Below are positions 12,501 to 23,700 of a stretch of DNA of 64,000 nucleotides, in pieces. Source of the stretch: Mytilus edulis (taxonomy: Eukaryota > Mollusca > Bivalvia > Mytilida > Mytilidae). A program made the translations under genes and the position numbers. Position 1 is the first letter of the stretch; each line of letters opens with the position of its first letter. The stretch spans positions 75,071,960 to 75,135,959 of the forward strand of contig NC_092345.1 of the NCBI RefSeq assembly GCF_963676685.1, written 5' to 3'. The notes under the pieces were generated by a model. It saw only the letters and a list, made by a program, of their open reading frames with translations, had not been told where the DNA came from and made no database searches.

Positions 12501-15500
12501 GAACAGAAAAACGCTGGTATATCAGAGAGAGACATAAGTGATGGATCATCAGTTTTCAAAAATATTGTTGAAAGTGAATGTAGTAAAACCTTTGATGTTA
12601 GCAAAGAAAAAGACACTAAGCCAAAACCAGAAAATACCAAAATGTCTAGTCATTCTGTTATTCAGTTGATATGTCAGTCTGTTAAAACATGGATTACAAC
12701 TGAAACCTTAGAATGTTTACAAAAACCAGCAGAACAGGATCAGACTAGTAAGAGTTGGTCAAAAACACATTTTGACGCATTATATCAAGCTTTATGTAAA
12801 AGAGTAGATGCGGGAGAATTTGAAATAGAGGATATTGGTACTGAATCCAATATGGATGATGATAAAGATCAAAGGCTACCAATACCTGAATTTGAAAAAT
12901 TGAGAGTAGAAACAAAAGATTATGCAAATAAAGTCCAGCGATACTTTGCTGGTGAATTGTTTACTGAACCTACAGAAAAGGTACTATCAGTTAATTCATA
13001 CTTCAGTTTACTGAACCTACAGAAAAGGTACTATCAGTTAATTCATACTTCAGTTTGTCCCCTACAGAAAAGGTACTATCAGTTAATTCATACTTCAGTT
13101 TGTCCCCTACAGAAAAGGTACTATCAGTTAATTCATACTTCGGTTTGTCCCCTACAGAAAAGGTACTATCAGTTAATTCATACTTCGGTTTGTCCCCTAC
13201 AGAAAAGGTACTATCAGTTAATTCATACTTCGGTTTACTGAACCTACAGAAAAGGTACTATCAGTTAATTCATACTTCAGTTTACTGAACCTACAGAAAA
13301 GGTACTATCAGTTAATTCATACTTAGGTTTACTGAACCTACAGAAAAGGTACTATCAGTTAATTCATACTTTGGTTTACTGAACCTACAGAAAAGGTACT
13401 ATCAGTTAATTCATACTTCAGTTTACTGAACCTACAGAAAAGGTACTATCAGTTAATTCATACTTCAGTTTGTTAAGATAAGATATTTTATTGGTTTAAA
13501 ATAAAAAATTACAGGATTGATACCAAGACAATGGTTAATGAAATGTACAACAGCAATACAAATGTGTACAGTCATTCATTTATTTATTTATTTTGACCAC
13601 TCATGGTTATTCAAAATAAAATGTTAACTTTCATTTTTAAACCTCTAGTAAGTTCTCCAAGAGAAAAGACCATAATGTTTTTATTTGTTTCCCTAATTCT
13701 ATGCATTTTCCACAGAATACACTAGTATGCAGAAACCTGATGAAAATTATAGTTAAGCTTTTAGATTTGATTTCTACCAAACACTTTGATAAGTTTTCAA
13801 GTAGAAAGACATATAACAAAAACACAGACTGGACATGGCAGGGTAGTAATACATCCACACAACAAAAAAAGAACACTACCTTCTTCATTTAATGTTTATT
13901 CACATTATAGGATTACCAAGAAAATACACCTGTATACCTGCCTACAGTGGACACTTATGATCAGATGCAAATAAGAAGAAAAATAGTAATGGAGAGACTA
14001 CAAAACGTGTAAGTTTTAAATTATCTTCTGTTATTTTTTTTGACAGATTTGGCACTGAGTAAAATTTGTTTTCTTGCCATATTAGTTGCTTTTCTTGAAT
14101 TCACTATATGATATTATTTGTCACAATCTGATGGTTTGTGTCAATGTGCGTTTAACAAAAAAATGACTTCCATTTTCATTTATTTATTTCATCCAAATTT
14201 GTTATACAAATATTTCCACACTTGACATGAGACTGGTTAACACTCAAATTTATTTCAGTTTATTAACTTGAAATAAAAAAAATTCAATAAAAAAGTATGA
14301 ACTATTTCTCATTATCTCTAAGTAATCATAATTATATTCCCTCTTCCTGAGTTTGATTTAAAACATATACAATGTATGTCAATTAGATAGCAACACATCA
14401 TTAAGATATACACGTAATTCATATAATACATAAAATGTTAAAAATAAAACCACATAAAACTTGCTGTAAACCAAAACAAAATATATGTAATGAACATATG
14501 TTTTTTTTCCCCTTAGGATACAAGATGTGTTATCTCCCTTGAAGCTCACACTACAAGACGTTTATACTGAATACAAAGACATGATTGGCACATTCAGGTT
14601 AGTAGCTGCATTTTTATTGACATTTTTATCTTACCCTCCACTGTAAAGGACATAATATTTGTCTGTCTGTGTTTCCATATGCATCTGACTGTAAGTATAT
14701 CTGTTATTCCTTCATCCCATGACAAGTTAGTTTTTGATTTAGGATAATAGGTACTTAAATGGCAGATCTCACTGAGTTTCAAAATTTACCAAGTTAATTT
14801 TATACTTTCTGAAAGCAATTTGAATATTCTTTAGATAGAAGAATCAATGTATAAGATGCATGCAAACATTGTAAAAAATATTTGATTTTTTTTACTTCTA
14901 ATATCTGTTTCTCAAAAACCTGCCTCTAAAATTATTGTTTTATTGATATAAAATCTATAGGGAATCTATAAATTTATTTTGCTGTGTAATTTATTCAGGT
15001 GTATTCTGTAATATCTCTTAAAAAAACATTGAAAAATAATCATTTGATGCCCAATTTAGGCAGGTTGTCATGTCTCATGCCTATTTGGGGACTTTTTGTC
15101 ATCATGTGAGTCAACTGTAATATACTCAAGTAATGAATTTGGTGATTCTTTTTCAAAAAGAGGCAAAAGATACTAAATGGATATTCAAATTCACAAGTTG
15201 AAAACAAACTGACAACACCATGGCCAAAAAAAGAAACTACCAAAAAACAAACAACAGTACATAGAAAATTAACAAATGTGCAACACAAACAACACCAAAA
15301 ACCAGTATTTCATCATATTTAAAGGAAAGGAGTAGTGTAAGGGCACTTTTAGCACAATTATTCATGATAATGTGAACTTTTTCTGTCCAATTTTATAATT
15401 TATTTCATCTGTATGACATATAAAGAATAAAATTATCTTTATCTGTTCTTATTAGGTAAACATTTGACTTTGTCATACTTGAATCAAGTACACTTATAGA

Positions 15501-17104
15501 TCAAATCCTGTCTGACAGGATAAATTCTTCCAAATAATTTTAAATATCAAATCCACATTATGTTTGAGGTTTAAAATTACCCCACTTCGCATAAATATGA
15601 GCTCTAATTTGCATACAATGACTGGCTGACAAAGGTTATCCTCTTAGAAAAAAAATGGTTGTGTGTTTTGAACTTCTAAAGCAACTTTTGTTGCAGACTA
15701 TACAAGAACATTTAAACATTAATGACTTTATAAATATGATACATGTATAGAAAATAATTCTACTAATTCCAAACAAAGATTAGTATTTTAATTATTATTT
15801 TGCATTAAATTGGGTATATAAATCTGTAGAGACACTTGTCATCTGTTTATATTTCAGTCTTGACAGCAAAAATATCCTGCACAAGCCAGCAGAATGGACA
15901 ATTATCAATCTTATTTTACTGAGAATGTAAGTACTGCTTAAGACACTACTTGCATTGTAATGTTACCTTATTGTTTACCGGTAATTTAGAGTTATCTAAT
16001 GAAAGTTCTGGAAATTTTCGTCCTATTAAAGCATTTAAATTTATTTTTATCAGTGAATGAATAGCTACCGTAGGTTAAATGCACAAAATATAGGTCAGTA
16101 TCAAATTGTTACCAAGGTGTATATTTTTGTCTGTACACATGGCTTAAATTAAAAATGACAAAAAGACAAACAACAGTCTACCAAACAGAGAAAACTAAAG
16201 ACTGAGCAACATAACCCAACCAAAAACTTATAAGTCTATATATTTTAAGATTGATTTACACCTTCAGAATGTAAAATATGATTGAAGCTGATTTATAAGC
16301 AGGTGCATATAAACGTATGGACTTCCACCTCCAGTGTAATAGTTTCTGTATAAAAAGTTTCTGTTATCTATATAAAATGTAATATATTAAACCTAACCTA
16401 AAATGTAGTTTAACACCTTATAAACAAATGTTTCTGTAGAAAATCAGCATTCTAGCTCATACCATCCATACAATATATGCAACAGTATGGCCTTCAACAA
16501 AGAAAAACAAACTTTATAGTAGGTTAAAAAAGGCCTCTACATGAAAAATGTGAACAATTTAAATGAAAAAAACAACTAATGACCTAATTCATAAAGAATC
16601 TATTTACAAAAAATAAAAAGATGACAGACATGAAGTGATGGTAACTGCTGTCCTACAGGCTTTTGGCCAGGTGCAGGCACTTTCTTTGTATTTTAGTCAA
16701 CAAGAGTGACATTGTTTCTTCCATTGGTAAATATTGTCAGTAGAATCGTTTAATTCTTTTAAGTTGTATGACTACTGTTAACAACTGATTACATTATCTT
16801 CTCTTACCAGGATCTGATTTGGTAGGATATTATAAACAAATACATTGTGAGATACTGATTAAACACAAAGGTCGACATGAGACTGCTGTTGATGTTTCAA
16901 CAAATTATTTAGTATATATGTTCCAGCACAATATATATATGTATATATTTTCTTTGTAGGCTGTCTAGGAAGAATATTAAGATAAAGAAAGCATTCCTTC
17001 AACCAACATCTGTGACATACTTCAAGATTTTACTTGGCAGACTAGGAACTAACTTACAGCAGATTGATATGTACATTGATGACTTATTATCTATCACTAA
17101 TTAA
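6418..17104 (+). CDS. RPAP2: RPAP2, RNA polymerase II CTD phosphatase (partial at 5' end)
   Basis: This gene belongs to the RPAP2/Rtr1 family, zinc-binding phosphatases that remove phosphate from Ser5 of the RNA polymerase II C-terminal repeat and accompany polymerase between cytoplasm and nucleus. Nine coding exons read in frame: 6418-6592, 9444-9542, 10141-10206, 11295-11413, 11870-12980, 13911-14008, 14517-14597, 15858-15926 and 16960-17104 (TAA). All junctions are AG/GT and phases match. In order they give a basic helical N-region ending ITEEFLKDS, the zinc-finger halves CGYPVC and FCSNHC, the family motif KVYDITERK, a long acidic poorly conserved middle, and a C-terminal helical domain with HKPAEW. 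Recognition rests on this whole order matching the animal family from memory. The start exon is not identified. Two minisatellites overlap splice sites of exons 4 and 5. Confidence 0.93.
6630..8450 (+). repeat. Dispersed GGTCGTATATTG-family repeat, 3'-truncated copy in RPAP2 intron
   Basis: The order is a GGTCGTATATTGG start, four to five tandem units of about 125 bp (core GGAAGGTTGGGATTGATTTT), alternating units with TTCTTTGATATGC, a palindromic minisatellite (7875-8110), and a unique-looking tail to about 8450. The same order is found at 29440-31023 and continues at 43850-44245, so this is one repeat family. Unlike that copy, this one lacks the last 200 bp or so. I know the family from memory as widespread in bivalves. 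Confidence 0.8.
7875..8110. repeat. Palindromic minisatellite (ATTGCACA...TGTGCAAT)
   Basis: About five units of roughly 45 bp each contain ATTGCACAGTATTGTGCAAT, an imperfect palindrome with 8-bp arms, followed by AGCAAGAAAT. A shorter version occurs at 30775-30860 in the second copy of the same parent repeat. The array is a constitutive part of that repeat and not a separate insertion. Confidence 0.75.
8530..8830 (+). repeat. Dispersed repeat (TGCCCCATTTATGGGCAT family), + orientation
   Basis: It starts TGCCCCATTTATGGGCAT, passes through GACGGAC-like CCGTCCG runs, AGTCCAATCAACTTGAAAC and CATGTTCCCTGTGATATGAT, and ends GGGGACACATT. Inverted copies are at 51595-52010 and 59078-59345. It sits in the second intron of RPAP2 as recognised here. 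It has no coding capacity. Confidence 0.75.
9202..9417. mobile_element. MITE with TACTGTGGATTC ends, adjacent to an RPAP2 acceptor
   Basis: The ends TACTGTGGATTC and GAATCCACAGTA are perfect 12-bp inverted repeats around about 190 bp. The interior has paired CCACGAAAATTGATACC-type and GGATACCAATTTTCATGG-type blocks, so most of the element can fold back. Its right end is 26 bp from the 3' splice site at 9443. I recognise the family from memory as very common in bivalves. Confidence 0.75.
9444..9542 (+). CDS. RPAP2: RPAP2 exon: first zinc-ligand pair
   Basis: Acceptor GTTATTTCAG precedes it and donor GTAAGT follows; it is 33 whole codons. It encodes the conserved APHHYEDIVEERSITK block followed by CGYPVC, whose cysteines are the first zinc-ligand pair of the RPAP2/Rtr1 finger. 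The following intron (9543-10140) shows nothing recognisable. Confidence 0.93.
10141..10206 (+). CDS. RPAP2: RPAP2 exon: KVYDITERK motif
   Basis: A 22-codon exon with acceptor ATTAACAG and donor GTATGA. It encodes KQKYHISTKDNKVYDITERK, nearly the same as the animal family at this point. It joins in phase 0 on both sides. The following intron carries the 48-bp acceptor minisatellite. Confidence 0.93.
10721..11295 (+). repeat. 48-bp minisatellite repeating an RPAP2 3' splice site, 12 copies
   Basis: Twelve direct copies (eleven of 48 bp and one of 47 bp) with very few differences. Each starts GTTATTTTGACTTCATAC and ends TTTGTTTTATTTGAACAGA, that is, a pyrimidine-biased tract and AG. The last copy provides the true acceptor AACAG before exon 11295-11413. 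Because 48 is a multiple of 3, the array is open in one frame and gives a 16-residue repeat beginning SYFDFIHV; this is an intronic artefact and not a gene. Confidence 0.92.
11295..11413 (+). CDS. RPAP2: RPAP2 exon: second zinc-ligand pair
   Basis: The exon starts directly after the last array copy and ends before GTATCA in phase 2. It encodes FCSNHCYKASRHLQ, whose cysteines are the second half of the zinc finger, followed by a TPLWSREEER block that matches the end of the conserved phosphatase domain. Any upstream array acceptor would add multiples of about 16 codons without breaking the frame except through the 47-bp copy. Confidence 0.93.
11870..12980 (+). CDS. RPAP2: RPAP2 exon: long variable acidic middle region
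   Basis: Acceptor TTTGTTTCAG; the first base completes the codon left by the previous exon. It encodes 370 residues, rich in Glu, Asp, Lys, Ser and Thr, that match the family only at the ends. The tail has VIQLICQSVKTWITTETLE and a YANKVQRYFAGELF segment that align with the start of the C-terminal domain. The first donor is AAAAG|GTACTATC at 12980, and this donor is then repeated downstream. Confidence 0.88.
12960..13480 (+). repeat. 45/47-bp minisatellite repeating the RPAP2 exon-5 5' splice site
   Basis: After the genuine exon end, ten further copies of GTACTATCAGTTAATTC...CTACAGAAAAG follow (12981-13442), then a partial copy. Six copies are of the 47-bp type (CTGAACCTACAG) and four of the 45-bp type (TGTCCCCTACAG). 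Every copy carries the exon end AAAAG and the donor GTACTATC, so about eleven near-identical 5' splice sites lie in a row. Each unit also starts with GT and contains a CTACAG acceptor-like end about 40 nt later. Confidence 0.92.
13911..14008 (+). CDS. RPAP2: RPAP2 exon: start of C-terminal helical domain
   Basis: Acceptor CATTATAG and donor GTAAGT. It encodes PVYLPTVDTYDQMQIRRKIV, which corresponds to the family's DSSSQNQIRKRIVLEKL region. It begins in phase 0, which matches exon end 12980, and ends in phase 2. Introns on both sides contain no recognised element. Confidence 0.9.
14517..14597 (+). CDS. RPAP2: RPAP2 exon: C-terminal domain, middle
   Basis: The acceptor is T-rich with CCCCTTAG; the donor is GTTAGT. 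It encodes IQDVLSPLKLTLQDVYTEYK, aligning with the family's [20 protein letters not shown]. The following 1.26 kb intron holds a fragment of a dispersed repeat near 15200-15300. Confidence 0.9.
15858..15926 (+). CDS. RPAP2: RPAP2 exon: HKPAEW motif
   Basis: Acceptor ATTTCAG and donor GTAAGT. It encodes SLDSKNILHKPAEWTIINLI, matching the family's NRNIIHKPAEWTLIAMVLL almost residue for residue. This is the most diagnostic part of the C-terminal domain. The next intron has a dispersed fragment around 16145-16225 (AAACAACAGTCTACC, GACTGAGCAACATAACC). Confidence 0.93.
16960..17104 (+). CDS. RPAP2: RPAP2 terminal coding exon
   Basis: Acceptor TCTTTGTAG follows an AT dinucleotide run. It encodes a helix with SVTYFKILLGRLGTNLQQID and ends DDLLSITN before TAA at 17102-17104. 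The position and length fit the family C-terminus, although sequence conservation here is weak. Confidence 0.88.
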
Positions 17105-17815
17105 AATATGGGACCATATACTGGAGTATTTTTTGGCCAAATTAAGGTTATTTTATGGATGGACTTTGACTATAGAGTTTTTAGATTTATATGTTGATAT
17201 CCTAAGCAAATGGCTGTCTCAGTTGTCTTGTGATAGCCTTTTAGTCTCTATGGTGAAAGGTTGTCAGTACAATCCCTGGAAAGGTCAAACCAAAGATTTT
17301 AAAATTTGCTGACTATCCAATATTCTAACAACATTTATGAGTAAGAGAAAAGACTGGTATGCCTGAAATTAGAATAATGTGTCTAGAAAGGATGACCTAT
17401 ATTCTTGTTTGCTTTCACATACAAATCTGGCTCAGTGTGTTCGTCGTCTCGTACAAACCTGAATATACGTTTAATTTTCCACTGGACATTAAACATTCCT
17501 CTATCAACACTATGGTTTATGTGCTTTCTACAGTTTAAGAAGAATTGTCTATACCTCAAGAGTGAATTGGGTTACAGGCTAGCAAGTGAATGAATCTTTT
17601 ACTGATAAATTGAGCTCTTTTGTTTCTTAAGCAACACATTCATTGTAGATGTAGAAAAACAGACTTACAGCTAAAGGAAACTTGCATTTTAATTTCTGAA
17701 GAGAACAAAATAAAAAATGACCTATCACAATCAAAAGAGTGCGCATACTGAAATGTCTTGTCTGCTTGGAAAATTGATTTCATGTTGAAAGTCTAAAATA
17801 GAAAGGGCCTATTAT
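17105..17815 (+). other. Probable RPAP2 3' untranslated region and flank
   Basis: No conserved frame is seen. An AATAAA occurs near 17709 and is a plausible poly(A) signal. Open frames at 17064-17312 and 17405-17593 overlap the end of the gene or lack any recognised domain. Confidence 0.4.
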
Positions 17816-17819
17816 AAGT

Positions 17820-18020
17820 ATCACAAAAACTTCACATGCTGAAAGATCCATGACGATGGGGTCAAGCCATCAAGGTCAAATAAATCCTGTCAGAGAGATA
17901 TGTACACCTCACAATATTCAATACACCAAATCTAACTGACCTATTGCTTTACAGACCAAAACACATGACTTAACATTGACCAATTAAGCATGAAAATTAG
18001 GTCAAGGTCGGATGTAACCA
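17820..18020 (+). repeat. AGGTCAAGGTCA-family repeat fragment
   Basis: One subunit of the family at 1-900: GATGGGGTCAAGCC, CATTGACCAATTAAGCATG and TTAGGTCAAGGTCGGATG are in the expected order and spacing. It is more diverged than the copies at the start of the window. Confidence 0.65.
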
Positions 18021-19118
18021 GCAAGACTGATAAAAAATTGAGAATGGAAATAGGGAATGTGTCAATGAGACAACAACAAAACCAAAGACCAAAAAATATC
18101 TAGAGGCCACCAAGGGGTCTTCGACACAAAAAAGAAAATCCCACAACCTGAAGGTGTGCTTCAGCTGGCACCTAAATTAATGTGATCTAGTTCAGTGATA
18201 ATGGACATCACATCAAACTCCAAAGCATATAAATTAACTAAAATTAACAATCATACAAGACTTGCAAAGTTCAGAGGCTCCTGACCTGGAACAGGCTCAA
18301 AAATGTGGCAGGGTTAAACATGTTTTGTGAAATCTCAACCCTCCCCCTATACCTCGAACCAATATAGAAAAACAAAAACACTGCAATCCGCACAGTAAAA
18401 TTCAGTTTAAATGAAGTCGTGACTGTCAGAATAAGTAACAAAAAAAACTAAGCAAAATGACAATATTACATGAATTAAGAAAGGACTACTAGCAGTTAAT
18501 GACATGCTAGCTCCAAACCCCAATATAACTGATTGAAAGATTATGTCTTCATCATATATGAAAATCAAGCACAATCACTCCCATTAGGCCACGGTTTTTT
18601 AATTTGTTGGTTTACGGATTTTTCGCATAAAAAAGTCGGGTCGGTCGGTCGGAAAAAAAAAAGAAAAAAAATATCTTTCAAAACAGAAAAAATATGCAAA
18701 ATAAATATATATTTCACCTTACTAACAAAATGTTTATCTTATATGCTGTTTTGTCATCATTTCTTAACATTAAGTTCGATGAAATATTATTGATCAGTGA
18801 TCATGAACATCGCATGACATCGTTTCATAATTTCCTGTAAAAAAGGGAGGTTGCACGGACAAACACGAAATTAAATCGTCATTTCACAAACAAGAAAAAC
18901 AGATTCGCGTAGCTCTCAGAAAACTTGGTGAATAATGATCTTCAAGCACAAAAACTGATAAAGAAAAAAAATATAAAAACGTCGTACAAAAATAAGTTTC
19001 AACACACGTGTCGAAAAACGTAATAGACTCGTCCACTGGAAAAACGACAATATCGGGTTAATCAGTTGTCATGCAATCCGGTTTTTATCCCAATGATCGA
19101 TATTTTTTGTTATCTATG

Positions 19119-20613
19119 TGTGAAAGGGGTCTCTTCCGGTATAATGAAATAAACGAAAGACTTTCTAAGGTTCGGATGGTTTTATTACCAGAGAATAAAA
19201 ACTCTGAAATAACAAGATTATAAACATTAATGATAGTTCATGTAACATATAGAATATATTATACACATATTATATCACAGACAATTTTAATACAGTTCAA
19301 ACGATTCCTAATATAATAGTGTTACTATAAACAGTAGATACACATTTACTATGGAATGTTCATTCATTCAATCGTGTAGTGAAATGTACATCACATGTCA
19401 CATGTACTTTAACAAACCGGTTTCTCTGACCGACATTTAATTATAACGGTAACCAGTTTTATTGCGTTTACAATCAAATATATTAAATGTATCTTAAAAT
19501 TACTTCTCGCAAGTACATGAAAGTTTACAATTAAACTTAATAAATATTACAACATTCAAAAAGTATTTACTATGTCTGAATACCAACATATAAATTCTAC
19601 CACTGATTTGCTAAAAACGCGCAAATCGCCAATGGAAATAATCCATGAAGAACTATCATTTCTATAGTATAAAATAATACAAAAACTACAAATTATGCGC
19701 TTACCACTTGTGGAGTGAGTTCTCTAGTAAATAAGGAACTTGGCACAAAGTAAATAGTCTACATCAGAGTCCTGAAAACCAAAATACAATAATAAGAACG
19801 GACTCTTCGTAATTATATAAAATACTAATCGCATGACAATTGTATTCAATTCGTCCATATAAAAATAGCATTACGCTAACATGTAATTCGAACATTCTTT
19901 TCACAATATAATGTAACTTATCATACATGCCGCCATTTTTCTACATGCAGTATTCATAAAATACTGTTATTACGATATCTCTAAACATTACATAATTACG
20001 CTATGATCAGCGGCAAATATTACATTACTTTATAAAAATATGACCTAGCTTCTTTACCAAAAATACGCTCATTCAAATCTTTCATTCCGATGTTATAAAC
20101 ATGCAATCTGAAGAGTATTTACTAGAAAATAGGAAAGTTAACCAAATCTATTAATTCGTGTCAAAATGTTAATAAAGAAGAAGTGCAACTTACTAGTCAT
20201 GTCTGGAAAACTATGTAGATGAATATAGTCAATATACAATCTGTCAATATGGGTTTCTGCTATAATAGTCTAGGTAAATAATGGACGTCTTTCACTGACC
20301 AGTGTCCAGGTAAATTCTACCCAAGGTACACAAAGGAAAACTCAATTTAACCGCCAATAACCAAGAACCAATCAAAACAAGAGTTCAATTTCAACCCCCA
20401 TGAATATGTATGAGTAACATTACTCAATACGTAAATTATATACTAAATCAAGTCATAAAGGATAAATATCCTTTAGTAAAAATACTTTGCAAGAGTGAAA
20501 TAATTAAACTAAAGACTCAATAAGAATTTGATAAGTAGATTTTTAATATAAATCAATGATTTCAAAAGTGCAAATTACATAATTTATGAAGCATGAAAAA
20601 TCACTCTGCTACA
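19119..20613 (-). repeat. 3' LTR of the Ty3/gypsy element
   Basis: 1495 bp, nearly identical to 27307-28800. In + orientation it runs from TGTGAAAGGGGTCTC to CACTCTGCTACA. TG...CA ends are present in both orientations. No coding content. Confidence 0.93.
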
Positions 20614-20624
20614 TCCTCCCCTCT
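20614..20624 (-). other. Polypurine tract
   Basis: On the - strand AGAGGGGAGGA lies directly before the 3' LTR start TGTAGC. Position and composition are those expected of the plus-strand primer of an LTR retrotransposon. Confidence 0.85.
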
Positions 20625-20702
20625 GTTGAAAAAATGACTTCCATGTCATTAGAACTGTCTTCCCCTCTCCAGAAAGCATGGCGTCCTCGACATGATGGAA
20701 CA

Positions 20703-23700
20703 CTAAAGGTCACTCTCCATAATCTTCATAATGGTTCTGGAAAGCTCTGTCTCTTGTCCTTTAAATCTACCATTCTCTGCTTGATGTAATAACCAATTTA
20801 CTCTCATCAACCAGTCTGGCTGTGTTGTGGCCTGTTTGGACGTGGTGACGTAGTCCTTGAGATAAGCTGGTGGTTTGCGTTCTCTCTGGGGTCGAGTAAC
20901 TGGTGAATCTGGTGAATGTCGTGGTGGTGTTGGCAATATACGACGTTGTCGTTGTCTCTGTGGTGGTGGTGTTGGTGTTGGTTGTTCTGTCTGAGCTTCT
21001 GTGGGTACATCTGCCGGTCCAAGTGACGTGTCGGTCAGCGCACTGCCATCTACCATATCTGAAGTGTCATCTTCATCCGCATGGCCCGTCGCTGTACCAT
21101 TACCATCGTCAACTACAGGGGTTGGTTCTCCAGTATCAATCTCAACTGCAGGAAGAGCGTCCCCTCCAAAACCAGAGCCCTGTCCTCCCTCAACACTAGC
21201 ATGGCCGTCACCAGTAGCATTGAGAGTCCCTGTTGTCTGGTCCACTTCCACACTTGTAGCATCATTGTCACTGTTGCTCTGTGGGCTCATCTCAGACACA
21301 ATTACATAGTAATCCTGCTCCGACTCTTCATCTGATTCCGTCTCATCAATCTGCTCAATGCTTTCAGACTTTGTCGGTTCTTTCCTGGTAGGCTGTCTCA
21401 CTTTACGCCTGGCTACAGGTGCAGGATCTTTTCTCTTTTCTTCATCACTCGGCAGAAATCCAATCGGGAGTAGAAGGTTTCGGTGTAGTGTTCTCTTCTT
21501 TCCCTCTCCCTTTTCTCTCTGAACCACGTACACTGGGATGTCGTTGTTTGGCTGTGAAACAACTAGGTACGGGTCTTCTTCCCACTTGTCTGCAATCTTG
21601 TGTTTACCGTCGAAGGCTACTCTTCTGACAAGTACTCTGTCGCCGGGTTGCAGAATGGCTCCTCTAACTTTCTTGTCATACCCTGACTTCTGTCTTTCTT
21701 GTGCTGTTCTTGCTGATCTTGTTGCTAACTCGTAAGCCTTCTTAAGTCGCTGTTTCATGGCATCAACATACTTCGTTGCTGGTTCTTTCTTGCAGTTTAT
21801 GTCCAAACCAAAGGCAATGTCCACTGGTAATCTTGGTGGTCTTCCAAACATCAAGTAGTATGGAGAAAAGCCAGTTGTTGTCTGTCGAGTACAATTGTAT
21901 GCATGAACGAGTCCAGCGATGTGCGACTTCCAATCCTTCTTCTGTGTTGCTTCAAGGGTACCAAGCATACTGAGCAGTGTTCGGTTGAAGCGTTCTGTCA
22001 TGCCATTCCCCATAGGATGATATGGCGTGGTTCTCGACTTCTCCATTCCAGTAATGTGACATAACTCTTTGATGATGTTGGACATAAAGTTAGCGCCTTG
22101 GTCAGAGTGGATTCTCTTCGGCAAACCATAGTGAACAACGAAGTGATTGAAGAAGGCTTCTGCTGTTGTTTTTGCAGTCTGGTTTCTAGTTGGAACAGCT
22201 AAGGCATATCGGGTGAAATGGTCGGTGATAACCAGTACATTTTCATAGCCGCCTTTGGATTTCTCTAATGACAGGTAGTCCATGCATACAAGTTCCAACG
22301 GTTGAGAAGACTCTATGTTGATGAGTGGTGCTTTCTCGTTGGCTGGTGTTTTACGTCGTACACATCTGTTGCAATGGCTTATCCAATTTTCAACATCTCT
22401 GGTCATACCATACCATACAAAGCAATCTCTGACTAGTGAAAGTGTCTTGTCACGGCCCTGGTGTCCCATATCATCATGAAGTGCTGTAAGGACTGTGGTT
22501 ATACAGGCTTCTGGTAAAACTTGCTGTTTTACTGGCTCTTGGTCGATGTTGATTTCTCTGTACAGTATGCCATCTTCTAGTATAAGCTTGTCAAAGTTGT
22601 TGATAAACCAGATGTTCCATGGCGTTCTTTCTATCTGATGTTTGGCTGGCTTTCTATGCTCTTGGACCCAGTATAACCATTCTTTCATAATCTTATCGTT
22701 CTTTTGTGCTGTTTTGATGTTGACCATAGACTTTGGTGGCAAAGATGGCTCATCAGCTGTTGTCGTTGACATTGACAAACATTGCAGGTATGGCTGAACG
22801 TGCTGCAAGTTACAAATGGCCTTCACGGATTCAGTGCACATGCTGAAAGTGTTGGTCTTTCCGAGCAGTCCTGGTAACCTTGACAAACCATCAGCATCAG
22901 CGTTGGCTTTACCTGGTCTGTAGACGATGTTGAAGTCATATGCTGATAAGGCTGCAATCCATCTATGTCCAGTAGCATCTAACTTGGCCGTTGTAAGGAC
23001 GTATGTCAACGGGTTGTTGTCTGTTAGCACAGTAAACTTGTTCATGTAGAGGTGGTCTTTAAACTTCTCAGTGACAGCCCATTTCAATGCAAGGAACTCA
23101 AGCTTGTGTACTGGGTAGTTCCGTTCTGCTTTACTAAGTCCACGACTGGCATAAGCTATGACTCTTTTCTTGTTGTCTTGTTCTTGGTAGAGTACAGCAC
23201 CAAGTCCTAGCATGGAAGCGTCTGTATGCAGCTCAAAAGGTTGGTTATAGCGTGGAAAACCAAGTACTGGTGGCTTCTGTAGCTGTGACTTCAAGTTGTT
23301 AAATGCTTTGTCTTGTTGTTCACCCCATATCCAGTTTGATGGTTGCTTATAGTTGGTCTTGCATCTCTTAGATTTGTGTGGCGCTGGCATTAAATCTGTT
23401 AATGGCCTGGCGATCTTGCTGAAATCTTTCACAAACTTTCTATAATAACCAACAAAGCCGAGAAACTGTCTAACCTCTTCTGGTGATGTTGGTTTTGGCC
23501 AATTCTTTACTTTCTCTAACTTGGCTGGATCAGGCTCAATACCATGCTTGGAGACAATGTGGCCAATATACTTCACTTTCTCTTGGAAGAAGGCGCATTT
23601 CTTGGGTGATAACTTCAAACCACTTTCTCTTAATCTCTGTAGGACTCTCTCGAGACGTTCTAGATGTTCTTCATAGCTGTTAGAAAATATAATGAGGTCA

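Noticed and set aside
12981-13288. Repeat-encoded extension of the long RPAP2 exon through the minisatellite (residues YYQLIHTSV repeated)
   Set aside because: The first donor at 12980 joins in phase with the conserved exon at 13911, and the extension has no family counterpart. It is kept only as a possible alternative product.
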